NCBI RefSeq assembly: GCF_000005505.3
Contig: NC_016131.3
Span: 3,658,001 to 3,722,000 of the forward strand
Origin: Brachypodium distachyon
Lineage: Eukaryota > Streptophyta > Magnoliopsida > Poales > Poaceae
Length of the DNA: 64,000 bases
Direction: 5' to 3'
Under the pieces are notes generated by a model. That model made no database searches. It was not told the origin of the DNA and saw nothing but the letters and a program-made list of their open reading frames with translations. The position numbers and the translations under genes are program-made. Shown here piece after piece: positions 1-10,740 of this stretch (the first letter of the stretch is position 1; each line of letters starts with the position of its first letter).

Positions 1-1019
1 GAGCTACTCTATTACACCCCCTTCTGATATGGTGCACACTTCAACCAGCGAGAAGAGCGCCAGAGCTGCCTTTGCCTTCTGAACCATTGGACTCCATCCT
101 GATCTCTCCACCAGCTTTGATTTCAAAGCATCAATAATGGTCACCACAAATCCTAATAAGGCCTGAAACCACCCAAGACGACGCTTGCCCGCGATGTCAG
201 GCTGCGCTGGAAGACTGCAGCATCTTTTTTTCAACTGCCTGCAAGCACTTTGGTATGGCAATCTCTTGGGGTCTCACTGCCCCCTCAGAACGCCTCGCCC
301 TGGGCTATTACACCGCCTGCTCATATGCCGCGCTTGGTCCAGCTCCTTTTGGAAAATTTGGGATTCAAGTAGTGTTATTTTCCGTAATGTTAGTCTACCC
401 CCGTCTGTAATAATTCGGATCATTGTTTTAGATGCCACACTATGATCAAACTCGAATTCATGTAATTTCAGTTGGATCAATGTGCACACTCAAAATCCAC
501 AGCCGTTCCTGCACCCGAGAACTCAATTACCTCTGGAATGGTCAAAACCATCACAAAACACTATGAGCAACGAACCCAAACTTGCGCTCCCTGTGAATTT
601 TTTAATTTAGCCTCCCCACAACAAGCTGACGGAGCATAGAAGCTACCACCTTTTCCCTTCACACGAGAGCATACCCCTTGCGTCGCGTGTAACATCTAAG
701 CGCATAGTACAATGATACGAACGAAAAGAAAATTTCACGAATGAGCCGACCAACGCCCATCAAAATTTCACACGCCGCCCCCAAAGCCCACGCAAATCGC
801 AGCGCACGGAACCACCGAAGCCACCGCCTTTCCACGCATCGCACCCAAAATGCGCCGGGGGATCACCGCAACGGGCGCAGATTTGACAGACAGGGCGAAC
901 GAGCCAGCCGCTTCCCACGTTTAATTCAGCCGCCGCAGCGAGCAGCAGTGGTGGGGACGAAGGCAGGCACCACGCGCGGACGGGGAGGGGAGAGGAGTGA
1001 AGGGGACTGACTGACTTAC
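1..1019 (-). other. Presumed first intron of the DRIP-like gene; otherwise nothing recognised
   Basis: The stretch lies directly downstream (minus strand) of a clean 5' splice site ending the DRIP-like first exon. If that gene is intact, this is the start of its first intron, which must be longer than 1 kb. I looked for the second RING half (the remaining Cys/His ligands) on the minus strand and did not find it. Short open frames occur near 1-490 but match no family I know and show no splice logic. No transposon end was recognised. Confidence 0.4.
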
Positions 1020-1224
1020 AGGTGTGGAGGCACTCGGTGATGGTTGCCGCGTCGCGGAGGAGGCGGCGGCAGAGCGGGCAGGTGAGGCACGCCACCAGGG
1101 CCGAGCGCTTCACCCTCACGACGCCGCCGTCCCCTCCTCCTCCTCCTCCTCCCCCGGCAGCACTTGCAGGCGCGACGTCGGCCGCCGCGGTCAGCGCGGC
1201 GCAGGCGAGCACCGCGTCCTGCAT
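1020..1224 (-). CDS. DRIP2: DRIP-type RING E3 ubiquitin ligase, first exon only
   Basis: The ATG at 1224 opens a 68-codon exon. It starts with an Ala/Gly-rich leader and a glycine run, then VKRSALVACLTCPLCRRLLR and DAATITECLHT. The last 35 residues match the start of the C3HC4 RING of DREB2A-INTERACTING PROTEIN 1/2, plant E3 ligases related to Polycomb PSC/BMI1 RING proteins that ubiquitinate DREB2A in the nucleus. The exon ends in phase 1 at CACACCT followed by GTAAGT, so the next exon should begin with the rest of a Phe codon and carry the remaining zinc ligands. No such exon is visible in bases 1-1019, so the gene runs off the left edge or is truncated. Family assignment is fairly secure; intactness is unknown. 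Confidence 0.72.
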
Positions 1225-1516
1225 GGCCGATGCCGGCGAGGGCTTGCTCCTTCTTCTCGCGGCTTTCGCCTCTGCGACCGTGACGGTGCGGCGTGCGGTG
1301 CGGTTTTCCCCAGGAGAGCGCCGCCCTGTGTGTGCGTGCCTCCGTGTCTAATGGCGACGTGTCGAGTCGAGTGGGTGGGCTTGACTTGACGCTTTCTGAT
1401 CGACCCAAAGCCCAGCCCACTCAAGCCCACTTGGCCATAATTTTCCCTAGCTCTCTCCTCTGATCGAATTGTTCCGACTTTGTCTCGCGCTCTAAAAGAT
1501 GATGATGCAGCTGATA

Positions 1517-1583
1517 CTCCCTCCGTTCATAAAGATACGCACGACCGTTCATAACCGCGCCAATCTTTATAGAACGGAAAGAG
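1517..1583. mobile_element. Short Stowaway-like MITE
   Basis: A 67-bp segment starts CTCCCTCCGTTCATAAAGAT and ends with a degenerate inverted copy (CTTTATAGAACGG then AAAGAG). It is flanked on both sides by TA. This is the Tc1/mariner-type Stowaway signature common in grass introns and promoters. It has no coding capacity. Confidence 0.6.
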
Positions 1584-3031
1584 TAACTATTACTCAGGGT
1601 TCGCTGCCAAACGAACTTGAGAGAACTAGTGTCGTACTGTCATGTTCAGATTGCACATATTATCGAATAACACAACGATGAGCAACCCGAGCAGTTTGTC
1701 CACATGCTGAACTCTGCGTTCTGTGCTACCGAGAGGCGAGGGCACTCTGCTGCATTCTGGGGACAGCTACAACGCTGGTGATGTACTGCTGTGTCCAACT
1801 GCATGCAATGGACAGCCTTTCAGTAGCGAACAACAAGCTACTGACCGGTATTTCAGTAGATCCTATATAATTCCCGTTTAGTAAGATAGTACATGCATGT
1901 TTCCATAATCTAAGTCACTGTTTTTGGTTATCTTCTCCTGACAGGGAAATGCTTCATGAGCTGTATGAAGACCCAACTGAAAGATCTTTTTTGAGAAAAT
2001 AGCTAACCTCGTATGCCACGAGGTACCCAACTGAAAGATCTTTCTTTCATGCAGACATCACACGGTGCTGCTTTTTAAAAAAAAATTAGTTTTAGCATGA
2101 TCACGATGTCCAACTTATGGCTCCATATTTTGAATAATTTTGCTACACACATTGTTGCCAGTGGCGGAGCTAGACTAATGCCTGGGTATGCAATGCATAC
2201 CCAGAATTTTTGCCAAAAAAAAATTCAGTACATGTGCCTGTACCCTGCACGTATGCCACGCAAGAGAAAAAGGAAATTATGTCTGTCCTTACACCCCCAC
2301 GTCTCCTTCAAAGCTGGGCTCCTCCCTCCTACTTACTTGGACCTTTGTACTGTGTACACATGGCAATAACTATGAGGAGCCTGCGTGATCGGTGAGTGTA
2401 CACATGGACTGACACATAGGTGGTACCACATGGCCACGTGACTTACTCCTGATGCTTCTCATAGATCTCAACAAAGGATGTCCAACGATGGTGCCAACAA
2501 GTAGTCAAGATTCTAGAAGCGACCGAAACGGAAGAGGGGGGAGGGGGGGGGGGGAGGAGGATAAGATAGAAGGAAATTAATAGTCCCAAACTTCCGGCCC
2601 GACCCGTGAGAAACATTCTAAACATGCCATGACCTCCAACATTGGTAGATAATAAATCTCTCTTCCTTTTGCTTCTTCGGTTTCTTTCACAAGGGGAGAG
2701 AGGAGATGAGGATGACTAAAGTAGAGGAAACGTGGGGACATAGAGGTGCGACCACACTCCCATGTGATTACACCTTCTCCTTTGCCCAAGTCTCAAAGCC
2801 ACATCCAACGGCGGTGCCATCGGGTATGCCGAAGGAATGGCGGGATTGCGGAAGGGAACGGAAACAAAAGAAACTGAAAGAAAGATAGGGGGAAAGAAAT
2901 TAAGAGTCAAGCCCATTCCTCCTAATGCTCGATAAAAGGAGGAAACCATGCCATGGTCTCCAACGCTAGCAACAATCAAGAACTCAGTTTTCTCCTCCTC
3001 TTACTCTCCTTCCTCTAGCAAGAAAACTCCG
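1584..3031. other. Intergenic and upstream region of the MATH-BTB gene
   Basis: No gene was recognised. A CAGTGGCGGAGCTAG motif near 2159, like the end of many hAT-derived grass repeats, suggests an old element remnant, but I could not find its other end. A G-rich tract sits near 2535-2560. About 2440-2650 and 2780-2965 look like two diverged copies of one block: both carry 'ccaacg-tggtgcca', a gaaacgga-type purine stretch, a gaaattaa(t/g)agtc motif and end in CATGCCATG-TCTCCAAC. The second copy runs into the MATH-BTB leader, so the promoter-proximal segment appears tandemly duplicated. Confidence 0.45.
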
Positions 3032-4090
3032 ATGGCGACATTGAGCGTGTCGAGATGCACGGCGGAGACGGAGAAGGGAGCACACACGTTTGAGATCAAC
3101 GGGTATAGCCTGCATCGAGGCCACGGCGTCGGCCGCTTCCTCCGATCTGCCAACTTCACCGTTGGTGGCCATCTGTGGTCCGTGGTCTTCTACCCTGATG
3201 GATGTCGTGAGGACTGCAAGGACTTTGTGTGTGTTGGTCTCCAACTAATGAGTTGGAGCATAGGTATGGTGCATACATCATTCATACTCAGCTTCCTCCA
3301 CCCGACCAACATACAGCCTTCTTCATCGTCAGCACCGGTAGTGTTCAATTTTTATCAAGCGTGTAGTTCTTTTGTATGTCACCGCTTCATGAAAAGAAGC
3401 ATGCTAGAAAAAGCTGGATACATTGTTGAGGACAACCTCAAACTCCACTGCACCCTAACCGTGAGCAAGTTGCCACGGGTGGGTGAGACCATGCATCTAG
3501 AAACCATACTTCCACCCCCATCTGACATCACAGAGCATCTCATGAAGCTGTTGGAGACCCAAGAGTGCACAGATGTAATATTTGTGGTTCAAGGGGAGGA
3601 GTTCCCTGCCCACAAGCTCGTGATGGCGATGCGGTCGCCAGTCTTCAAGGCGCAACTCTATGGGCAGATGATGGAGAAGGATATGAATCGCATCATTGTC
3701 CCTGAGATGCAACCTTTTGTATTTAGGGTTCTTCTCCATTTCATCTATACTGATGCATTGCCTTCCTTGGACGATCTTGATGGAGATAGCATGAAAGACA
3801 TGATCAAGCATTTGCTCCTGGCCGCAGATCGATACCTTATGGAAAGGCTAAAGCTAGTGTGCGAAAGCATTCTTTGCAAGGAGCTTGATGTCAAGTCTCT
3901 GGCGAATATGCTGGCCTTAGCGGACCAACATAGTTGCACCGGGCTAAAAGATGCTTGCATTGAGTTTGTATCCTCTTCAAGCATAGCAAATGAAGTTGCA
4001 GAAACCCAAGCGTACAAGGAGCTCAAAAGAACTCATCCTTCCGTTGTAATGGACATGTGGGAGAAGATCATCAAGCGTCCTAGGACATAA
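3032..4090 (+). CDS. MATH-BTB domain protein (CUL3 substrate adaptor, MAB/BPM family)
   Basis: Intronless open frame of 352 aa from the ATG at 3032. An in-frame ATG at 2948 would add 28 residues, but grass homologues start near CTAET, so 3032 is preferred. An N-terminal MATH domain (about residues 10-150) contains HTFEINGYSLHRGHGVGRF and the RFMKRSMLEKAGYIVEDNL segment. A BTB/POZ domain (about 180-300) has TDVIFVVQGEEFPAHKLVMA, then LLHFIYTDALP and a BACK-like C-terminal tail ending in the PSVVMDMWEKI segment. In this family MATH binds the substrate and BTB binds cullin-3, recruiting targets for ubiquitination. The grass family is greatly expanded and fast evolving; length and domain order are normal. 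The middle of MATH (around residues 75-120) is diverged and hydrophobic, so substrate binding may be altered. Confidence 0.9.
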   Translation: MATLSVSRCTAETEKGAHTFEINGYSLHRGHGVGRFLRSANFTVGGHLWSVVFYPDGCREDCKDFVCVGLQLMSWSIGMVHTSFILSFLHPTNIQPSSSSAPVVFNFYQACSSFVCHRFMKRSMLEKAGYIVEDNLKLHCTLTVSKLPRVGETMHLETILPPPSDITEHLMKLLETQECTDVIFVVQGEEFPAHKLVMAMRSPVFKAQLYGQMMEKDMNRIIVPEMQPFVFRVLLHFIYTDALPSLDDLDGDSMKDMIKHLLLAADRYLMERLKLVCESILCKELDVKSLANMLALADQHSCTGLKDACIEFVSSSSIANEVAETQAYKELKRTHPSVVMDMWEKIIKRPRT

Positions 4091-4469
4091 GAGTTTGCTT
4101 AGCTATATCAAATACCCCGTTTTAGTTGTTCTAAACTCTTATTCTGGCCTCAGGTTATGTTGATCGATAAATGGTTATCTGTATCTGTTGTCTTGTAATC
4201 TTGAATAATTATGACTGTTTCTTCAGAAAAGAGAACGTGTTCATTATGGTGTTTCTCGTTTGATTAAACTTTGCATAACGAGCCATCAGACAATGCGGTG
4301 AGAATGCAAAAGCAATATGTCCCTATGCAACCATACACTGTGAAGTTACTGGAGGATATGGGTGCAATCGGTTTAGATAGTTCCCGATCAAATAACTGAC
4401 CAGCCGGTTCATGTAGCGGTTCAGAACATTTTTCCATATATATCATTTGGATAGGTATTGAAATAGTTA

Positions 4470-4586
4470 CTCCCTCCGATCCAAATTAATTTGGTAAGAT
4501 TTGGTCTAGATACGTATAGACTGTTTTGGTTCGTAGGTTCACTCATTTTGAAAAAAAAAACGACAATTAATTTGGATCGGAGGGAA
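4470..4586. mobile_element. Stowaway MITE
   Basis: A 117-bp element with matching inverted ends (5' CTCCCTCCGATCCAAATTAA, 3' the reverse complement with one terminal change). It is flanked by TA at 4468-4469 and 4587-4588. It is non-coding and lies just downstream of the MATH-BTB gene. Confidence 0.8.
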
Positions 4587-4687
4587 TAGTATATTCTAAA
4601 TATGGAAAATAATATGCTGAGCACTATGTGACCGTATTTGATATTAAATATATTTACTTCGATACTCCATCTGTTCCATAATTAGAT

Positions 4688-4796
4688 GCTCCATCCGTTT
4701 CATAATTATCAAATTTGTCTTAAAATGGATGTATCTATTTTTAAAATGCGTCTAGATACATGTAATATTTCGACAAGAATTATGTAACGGAGAAAG
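4688..4796. mobile_element. Degenerate Stowaway-like MITE
   Basis: The left end GCTCCATCCGTTTCATAATT and the right end AGAATTATGTAACGGAGAAAG are imperfect inverted copies. The interior carries the 'aaatggatgtatctat ... tctagatacatgta' core seen in other Stowaway copies here (for example 37862-37963). A partial second end just upstream (about 4665-4685) suggests nested or tandem insertion. Confidence 0.55.
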
Positions 4797-5941
4797 TAGT
4801 TTTCAAGTAGTGCCGCTGAGCATCTTTCAAACTGTATCGAGATAACATAAGCAAGCAACATAATGCAATGAGCCAACTAGACTCGATCCATAATAGAGCC
4901 AACAAAGTCGTTTCATCGTCAAGCCCTAGAAGGCCTCTTGCTTGGACATGTACTGGAAGCTGGATGTGAAGATTGAGCGCGTGTCTGCACCCCCAGTTGG
5001 ACCATATATAGTCTATGCCGACTCACATTTGCACATTTGTCATACTTTAATAGTCAAATGGAGGCCTTTATAAGTGTTGACTGATATGCAGCCAGGCAAC
5101 AAGACATAATACATGGTATCTATAAAAAAATAAGTCTCTGCATAATCAAGGTTAATCTGGTCGATAGCTCATTATTAACTTCTTGTTCAACCAAAAAGGT
5201 CTTGAGTCGGTCCCCAGACATGATGTAACAGAAAGACTTCATCTTCTTATCACCAGTGGCTTTCCGTTGCTCCAATCCATGTCGATGGAAACAACTAGAC
5301 TGTTGGGTTGTGTTATTGTTCGACATATTTTAACTGCATTTTATTTTCGCTAACCAGGCTAGATCTTCATGAAACAAAATATATCAGACGGTATAGAAAT
5401 GTTGGGACCGCTGGATCTAGATCCGGAAAAACTCCTCCGTGTCGACTTATGCTAAGAATAGAATTGTAGTTAGAGCAGTTCAATTATCTCAACAATTAGA
5501 GCAGTTCAATTATCTCAACAATTTAGCAGATGGGGATGAGGGTGGGGGAAGGGGATTCCGTGGAGTGAAAACAAGTTGGTAACGAGGAGCAGCAAGAATT
5601 CATTGAAATCCAAGAGAGGGAACCCGGGGGTGGGAGAGGAAGAAGCCAGGGGACAAGGGAGTACAGCTGGAGTACTTGTTTCGGCTTCTGCTGCTGCCTG
5701 TTGGCTGTTGCCCTCTGGGCCAAGCCCATCGCAGCCAGCCCAGATTCCAGCCCAGAAGAGGCCACACCCTAAAACACAGCAGCATCCCCTCTCGAGTCCT
5801 CGACCAAGGAGCTAAATAAACCCCGTCAAAAAAAAAGCACACGGCTGATGGACAGCAGACTACGGACCCCCTTGGTTTATGGTCCGGACGACGACGGCTA
5901 GACGCAGACGCGCACGTAGCGACACAGGAGCACGCGCGTGG
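4797..5941. other. Intergenic stretch before the CACTA element
   Basis: No gene was recognised. A 25-26 bp direct duplication (gagcagttcaattatctcaa, twice) occurs at about 5473-5523. The GC-rich part at 5520-5830 has open frames on both strands, but with low-complexity translations and no conserved motif. Confidence 0.4.
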
Positions 5942-5971
5942 CACTGCGTCACGACGTATATTCAAAGACAC
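5942..5971 (+). repeat. CACTA left terminal inverted repeat
   Basis: Thirty bases starting CACTGCGTCACG match the reverse complement of 13699-13728 at about 25 of 30 positions. The fifth base is G rather than the usual A. The adjoining subterminal region (5972-6107) has repeated GCCT/GGCA motifs such as atgcctaaaa, agggcaatttta and gatgcctcgaaaa. Confidence 0.75.
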
Positions 5972-6689
5972 TTAGTCAGTTTTGCAAATTGTCTCAAATA
6001 TTTATTATAGGAGTCAAGTTTTATGTAATGCCTAAAAAAATCAATTAGGGCAATTTTATCAAGATGCCTCGAAAACTTTTAACTGTAAAGGCTCTTTAGA
6101 AAAAATGTGTAACACCCCGGACATCGATCCTATTCGGAATATTACTGCACTATGCAAATAAAGCTAACTCCTAGGTAAAAATTAGAATTTTCGGCAGAGT
6201 CTCCTTTGTTTATAAGGACATCCACGACAGGCAATTTGTCATATCTCTCAAATATAACCAGTAAGCTAGAAAGACATGCACGAGACAGATCATAATAACT
6301 AAATACTCCAATACAAGTAACCAATAAGATTCAAGCGACCAAAAACTAAATCTCACACGAGAATGCAAAAGGGTTCTCTATGCTGGCTGTTTCTCGAGTA
6401 AAACAGGAGGTATGAAACTAAAACTTTAATCTTTAATATGTGATATGTGTGCTGTCCAGTGCATAGTGATGCTACTCCCGCCCATGCATGCCACTACTCG
6501 GAGTACCTGAAAACCAAATAAAACAAACAACAAGAGAGCAAGAGTGAGTGATCGTTACTCAGCAAAGGACAGTATGGAGCCAAAATAACAACATTCATCA
6601 TATTGAAACACAGTCCAAAATAAAGTCATGAAACTCTTTATAAACTTTGTACGTTTTTTTATTGGAGTATTTCAGAATATTCACCGTTA

Positions 6690-6835
6690 ACTTTCTCACC
6701 GTCTGCACCGAAATAGTTAAACACGTGAATTACTCACCGACCTAGCTCAAGCTCACCGAAATAGTTACATAATAACTTAACTCACCGACCGCACCGGAAT
6801 AGTTACCTGTAACTTACTCACCGCCCTGGCTTAAA
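6690..6835. repeat. Three-copy CTCACCG-containing tandem repeat
   Basis: A unit of roughly 45-60 bp is repeated about three times with drift. It is built on tta(a/c)ctcaccg followed by gcaccg(a/g)aatagttac. It lies at the truncated 3' end of the gypsy fragment and is non-coding. Confidence 0.55.
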
Positions 6836-7452
6836 AAAAAACCTTCCGATAGCACAAACCCACCCAATCTGGCCCCAACACAGCCTTCTCGCCCACAGCA
6901 TTCCAGCAAAGTGGCGATTTGCACTTCCTTCCATACAGAGCCTCAAAAGGTGCCTTGCGGATGCTGGCCTGGTAATTATTATTGTATGAAAACTCCACAA
7001 GTGGTAAATGATCCTCCCAACTTCCTTGCCAAGATAGAATACAACACATTAGCATGTCTTCAAGTGTCTGAATAGTGCGCTCTGACTGGCCATCTGTTTG
7101 GGGATGAAACGCCATGCTAAGCCTCAACTGTGTACCTAAGGCATTCTGCAAGCTCTCCCAAAACTTCGAGGTGAACTTAGCATCTGTCAGACACAATGTT
7201 TTTTGGCACGCCATGCAATCTTACTATCTCACGTGCATAAATCGGTGCTAAATCACTAGCTGAAGCTGTGGAACGAATAGGAATAAAATGAGCCACTTTA
7301 CTAAGTCGGTCCACAACCACCCAAATGGCATCCTTCCCTCGCGGTGTACGAGGTAGGCCAACAACAAAATCCATAGCAATGTTGTCCCATGGCCACTCCA
7401 GAACTTCTAAGGGTTGCAATAACCCTGCTGCCCTCTTATGCTCAGCCTTCAC
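6831..7452 (-). pseudogene. Ty3/gypsy integrase core fragment, frameshifted
   Basis: Two overlapping minus-strand frames (7452-7177 and 7214-6831) carry an rve-type integrase core. The first has PWDNIAMDFVVGLPRT with the first catalytic Asp, then VVVDRLSKVAHFIP. The second has TDAKFTSKFWESLQ with the second Asp and FHPQTDGQSERTIQTLED with the Glu. The switch of frame near 7200 is a frameshift, and the Asp environment in the second frame (TDAKF) is altered. The C-terminal GPY/F domain and any chromodomain are absent. Confidence 0.85.
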
Positions 7453-9785
7453 CTGCTGACATACCCCACAAACACATACTTAGCCACATCCACCTTCATC
7501 CTTTTCCACCAAAAGCTTTTCTTCAAGTCTTTGTACATCTTATTCTCTCCTGGATGTACAGTATATGGAGTACGGTGTGCCTCCCTAAGAATATCTTCTT
7601 TTACTTGGCATTTCTGTGGCACACAAAGACGACCACAAAAACGAACGGCTCCCAAGGCATCCAAGGTAAAATTTCCCACGTTACCTTCCCGAATGCGCTT
7701 CTTAACCTGTTGCAATAATCGATCTTGCTGTTGCGCTTCTAAGACACGTTCAGGAATTGCTGACTCCAAAATGAGGCATGACTCTGAGGTTGCAACCCCT
7801 GCATAGCAATATGAAATACCCATCCTCTCAAAATCTTCTATCAAAGAATTTACTGTTGGAGGAACTGGCTTGCGACTAAGAGCATCCGCAACCACATTCC
7901 TTTTGCCCGGCGTATACTGAATGTTGAGATCATAATCTTTGATCAACTCCAACCATCTCCTTTGTCTCAAATTCAGGTCCTTCTGAGTGAAGATATACTT
8001 GAGACTCTTATGATCTGTAAATATGTCACATGTGGTGCCATAAAGATAATGCCTCCAATTCTTAAGTGCAAAGACAACTGCTGCAAGCTCTAAATCATGG
8101 GTGGGGTAATTTTGCTCATGCCGCCTCAACTGCCTCGAGGCATAGGCAATAACCTTCCCATTCTGCATAAGCACGCAACCCAATCCTACACGTGAAGCAT
8201 CAGAATATACTGTAAAACTCTCACCAAACTCCGGAAGTGCAAGAATAGGCACAAAAACCAAGCGCTCCTTCAATATACAAAAACTGCGCTCGCAAGCCTC
8301 GGTCCACTGAAACTTAATCCCTTTGTGTGTAAGCATCATCATAGGCTTCGCAATGACAGAGAAATCCTTCATGAAACGCCTGTAATAACCAGCCATGCCC
8401 AAGAAACTTCTCACCTCTTTGACATTAGATGGCCTCTCCCAGTCAACAATGGGGGAAACCTTGCTAGGATCCACATATATACCCTCTCGATTAATCACAT
8501 GGCCTAGGAAACCAACTTCTGAGAGCCAAAACTCACACTTCTTCAACTTAGCATAGAACATGTTCTTCTGTAGCGTCTCGAGTACCGTACTCAGATGACG
8601 TGCATGCTCTTCATCAGTCTTCGAGAAAACAAGGATGTCATCAATGAATACCACCACAAAATCATCATATCGGTGCAGCATGCTATTCATTGCTTCCATA
8701 AAATAAGCCAGGGCGTTAGTTAATCCAAAAGACATAACCTTGAACTCATAGTGTCCATACTTCGTGGAGAAGGCTGTCTTCTCAATATCTTGCTCTCGCA
8801 CCCTGATCTGGTTATAGCCCGACTGCAGATCAATCTTTGAGAAGACCCTTGCTCCCTTCAATTGATCAAACAAATCCTCGATGCGAGGCAATGGGTACTT
8901 ATTCTTGATAGTTACTGCATTAAGGGCGCGATAATCCACACACATACGCCAGCTCTTTTCCTTCTTCAAAGTGAACAAAACAGGAGCTCCCCATGGCGAC
9001 ACACTACGCCGAATCAAGCCCTTCGATAGCAGGTCATCTAACTGCTTCTTCAACTCAGCTTGAAATGGTAGAGATAAATGATAGGGGGCTATTGAAACTG
9101 GGCGAGTACCAGGAACAAGATCAATACGGAATTCCACGTCACGCTCTGGTGTCATGCCTGGTAGCTCAGCAGGAAAAACGTCAGGATAATTCTTAACCAC
9201 ATGAATATTTTCAATCTGCAAGTCCTTACTTGGCTTCTTTACCAATGCCCAAAGGATTCCGGTCTTGACAACTCTTTGACCTGGGAACAAAGCAGCCAAA
9301 ACCGATAGAGAACGCGGGGGTGCACTTCCTTGAAATATTATCTTTCTACCTGACGGGGCCTCCAATCTGATAGTCTTCTGGAAACAAGATATAACTGCTC
9401 GATAGCGATATAGCCAATCCATTCCAGGAATAATATCAAGAGCTGGTAAAGAAATTACCATCAAATTTGCCACAAAATCCTCATCCTCTAAGGAGATAAC
9501 ACAACTGGGGCAAACCACTGAACTGGTGGTCAACCCACCAGAAGAACTAACTCGAACGGATTGGGATATCTCTTGACTAGACAGGTGGGCTCTTTTAACA
9601 AAATCAAGCGATACAAAAGAAAAGGTAGCATCAGAATCAAAGAGAATGAAAGCATCAAAGGAATCCACTGGTAGTATACCTGTAACCACATCTGAACGGC
9701 CCGGAGAAGAAGCTGTTGGCATGGTATAAATCCCTGCTTGTGCCGAAGAAGAACCTCCAGATATCTGTTGTGGTGCTGGAGCCAT
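7449..9785 (-). pseudogene. Ty3/gypsy protease - reverse transcriptase - RNase H polyprotein remnant
   Basis: A 778-codon open frame. Near residue 50 a retropepsin-like site reads [11 protein letters not shown]; the usual DSG triad is DSD here, so protease activity is doubtful. Reverse transcriptase follows (about residues 220-400), with [19 protein letters not shown] and the catalytic FIDDILVFS. RNase H (about 500-630) has [27 protein letters not shown] and [10 protein letters not shown]. The integrase zinc-binding segment begins near 705 ([20 protein letters not shown]) and the frame then breaks off, with integrase continuing in another frame. The length of intact frame indicates a fairly recent insertion. 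Confidence 0.9.
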
Positions 9786-9887
9786 AGGTGGTGCTGGTAG
9801 CTGAAGTGGTGCGTGTGGAGCAGGCAGAGGAGCTGCAGGCCAGTAATAACCTGGCGGCGGAGGAGGATACTGCTGATACCGAGGGTA

Positions 9888-10193
9888 CTAAGGTGGAAAC
9901 TGCTGATACTGTGACAAGTACTGATGAGGAGGGGCTGTCATCATCTGAACAGAACCATGAGACGATCTAGTTGATGTAAATGGTCCCCGAGAAGAACTAA
10001 CTGCTACTGAAGGTGCCCCTGAAGATGTAGCCGCTTGCCACTTGATGATAGAGTTTGGATTCTCCTTGCATACCCTGCTCATGTGGCCGTTCTTGCCGCA
10101 GTGACGACAAGACCCTGAAAAGTCACACTCAGCAGCACGATGTCCCTCACCGCACTTGAAACACATCATGCCCTGCCCCGGGACAGGTTTCAA
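9888..10193 (-). pseudogene. Retrotransposon nucleocapsid (CCHC zinc knuckle) fragment
   Basis: The frame contains CFKCGEGHRAAEC followed by CRHCGKNGHMSRVC, two adjacent CCHC-type knuckles (Cys-x2-Cys-x4-His-x4-Cys) of a Ty3/gypsy Gag, then Ser/Thr/Gly-rich linker. A stop codon near 9888 separates it from the protease frame that starts at 9785. Confidence 0.8.
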
Positions 10194-10388
10194 AAAAGTA
10201 GAGCGTGATGCTGAGGATGTCTGAGGCCCTGACTGCTTGGGTTTGAAAGATTGGTGGTTGCGCTGGCCTGACTTGAACTTCTTGAATGTAGGTCGCTGAG
10301 TAGACCCATCCCCCTCCTGATGACTCCTCTTATGACCACTTCCCGTGCCTTCAGTCCCCGAAGTATGAGACGCTCGTGCCTCCGTGAG

Positions 10389-10730
10389 CTATACCTGTAA
10401 CTCCATCCCTCTAGCTCGCTCAACCACCTTCAGATAGTTAGTTGGTGGTTTCATCCCAATGACCTCTCGGTACCTTGAATTCAGCCCTTCGAAGAACCGC
10501 TTAGCCTTCGCTGGCTCATTCTTATCAACTGATGGAACAAAGCGAACGATCTTACTGAATTCTGTTTCATACTCATCCACGGTCAGGTTCCCTTGTTGGA
10601 TGTTCCTTAGGGCAACCTCCATCTTGTCAGTGAAAGAACTTGGGTAGTACTTAGCAGTGAATTGCTCAACAAAAACATCCCACGTGGGTGCTCCATGGGC
10701 TGGAGTCCAAGCTGCACGGACCCCTTCCAC
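10389..10730 (-). pseudogene. Retrotransposon Gag capsid fragment
   Basis: The frame reads APTWDVFVEQFTAKYYPSSF, LRNIQQGNLTVDEYETEFSK and RFFEGLNSRYREVIG, the C-terminal half of the plant retrotransposon gag domain (usually linked to a 'MTVAEYEREF' type motif). The N-terminal half is missing, and a frame change separates it from the zinc knuckle part. Confidence 0.82.
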
Positions 10731-10740
10731 CGATTTAACA

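Larger units (their letters stand above)
6108..10740 (-). mobile_element. Truncated Ty3/gypsy LTR retrotransposon fragment nested in the CACTA element
   Basis: On the minus strand the order is partial gag, CCHC zinc knuckle, protease, reverse transcriptase, RNase H and integrase, the Ty3/gypsy order. The 5' end is missing: gag begins mid-domain near 10730 and there is no 5' LTR. The 3' part stops inside or just after the integrase core near 6831. The sequence TGTAACACCCCGG at 6108 looks like one end of an LTR of this kind, and 6108-6830 may be residual 3' non-coding or LTR sequence. Several frameshifts and stops make it a dead copy. Boundaries are approximate. Confidence 0.82.

Noticed and set aside
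1..261. Frame that might be a DRIP internal exon (minus strand)
   Set aside because: The translation does not resemble any DRIP segment and lacks RING ligands; not supported.
1016..1420. Frames antisense or shifted to the DRIP exon
   Set aside because: They are products of high GC content; only the RING frame has family conservation.
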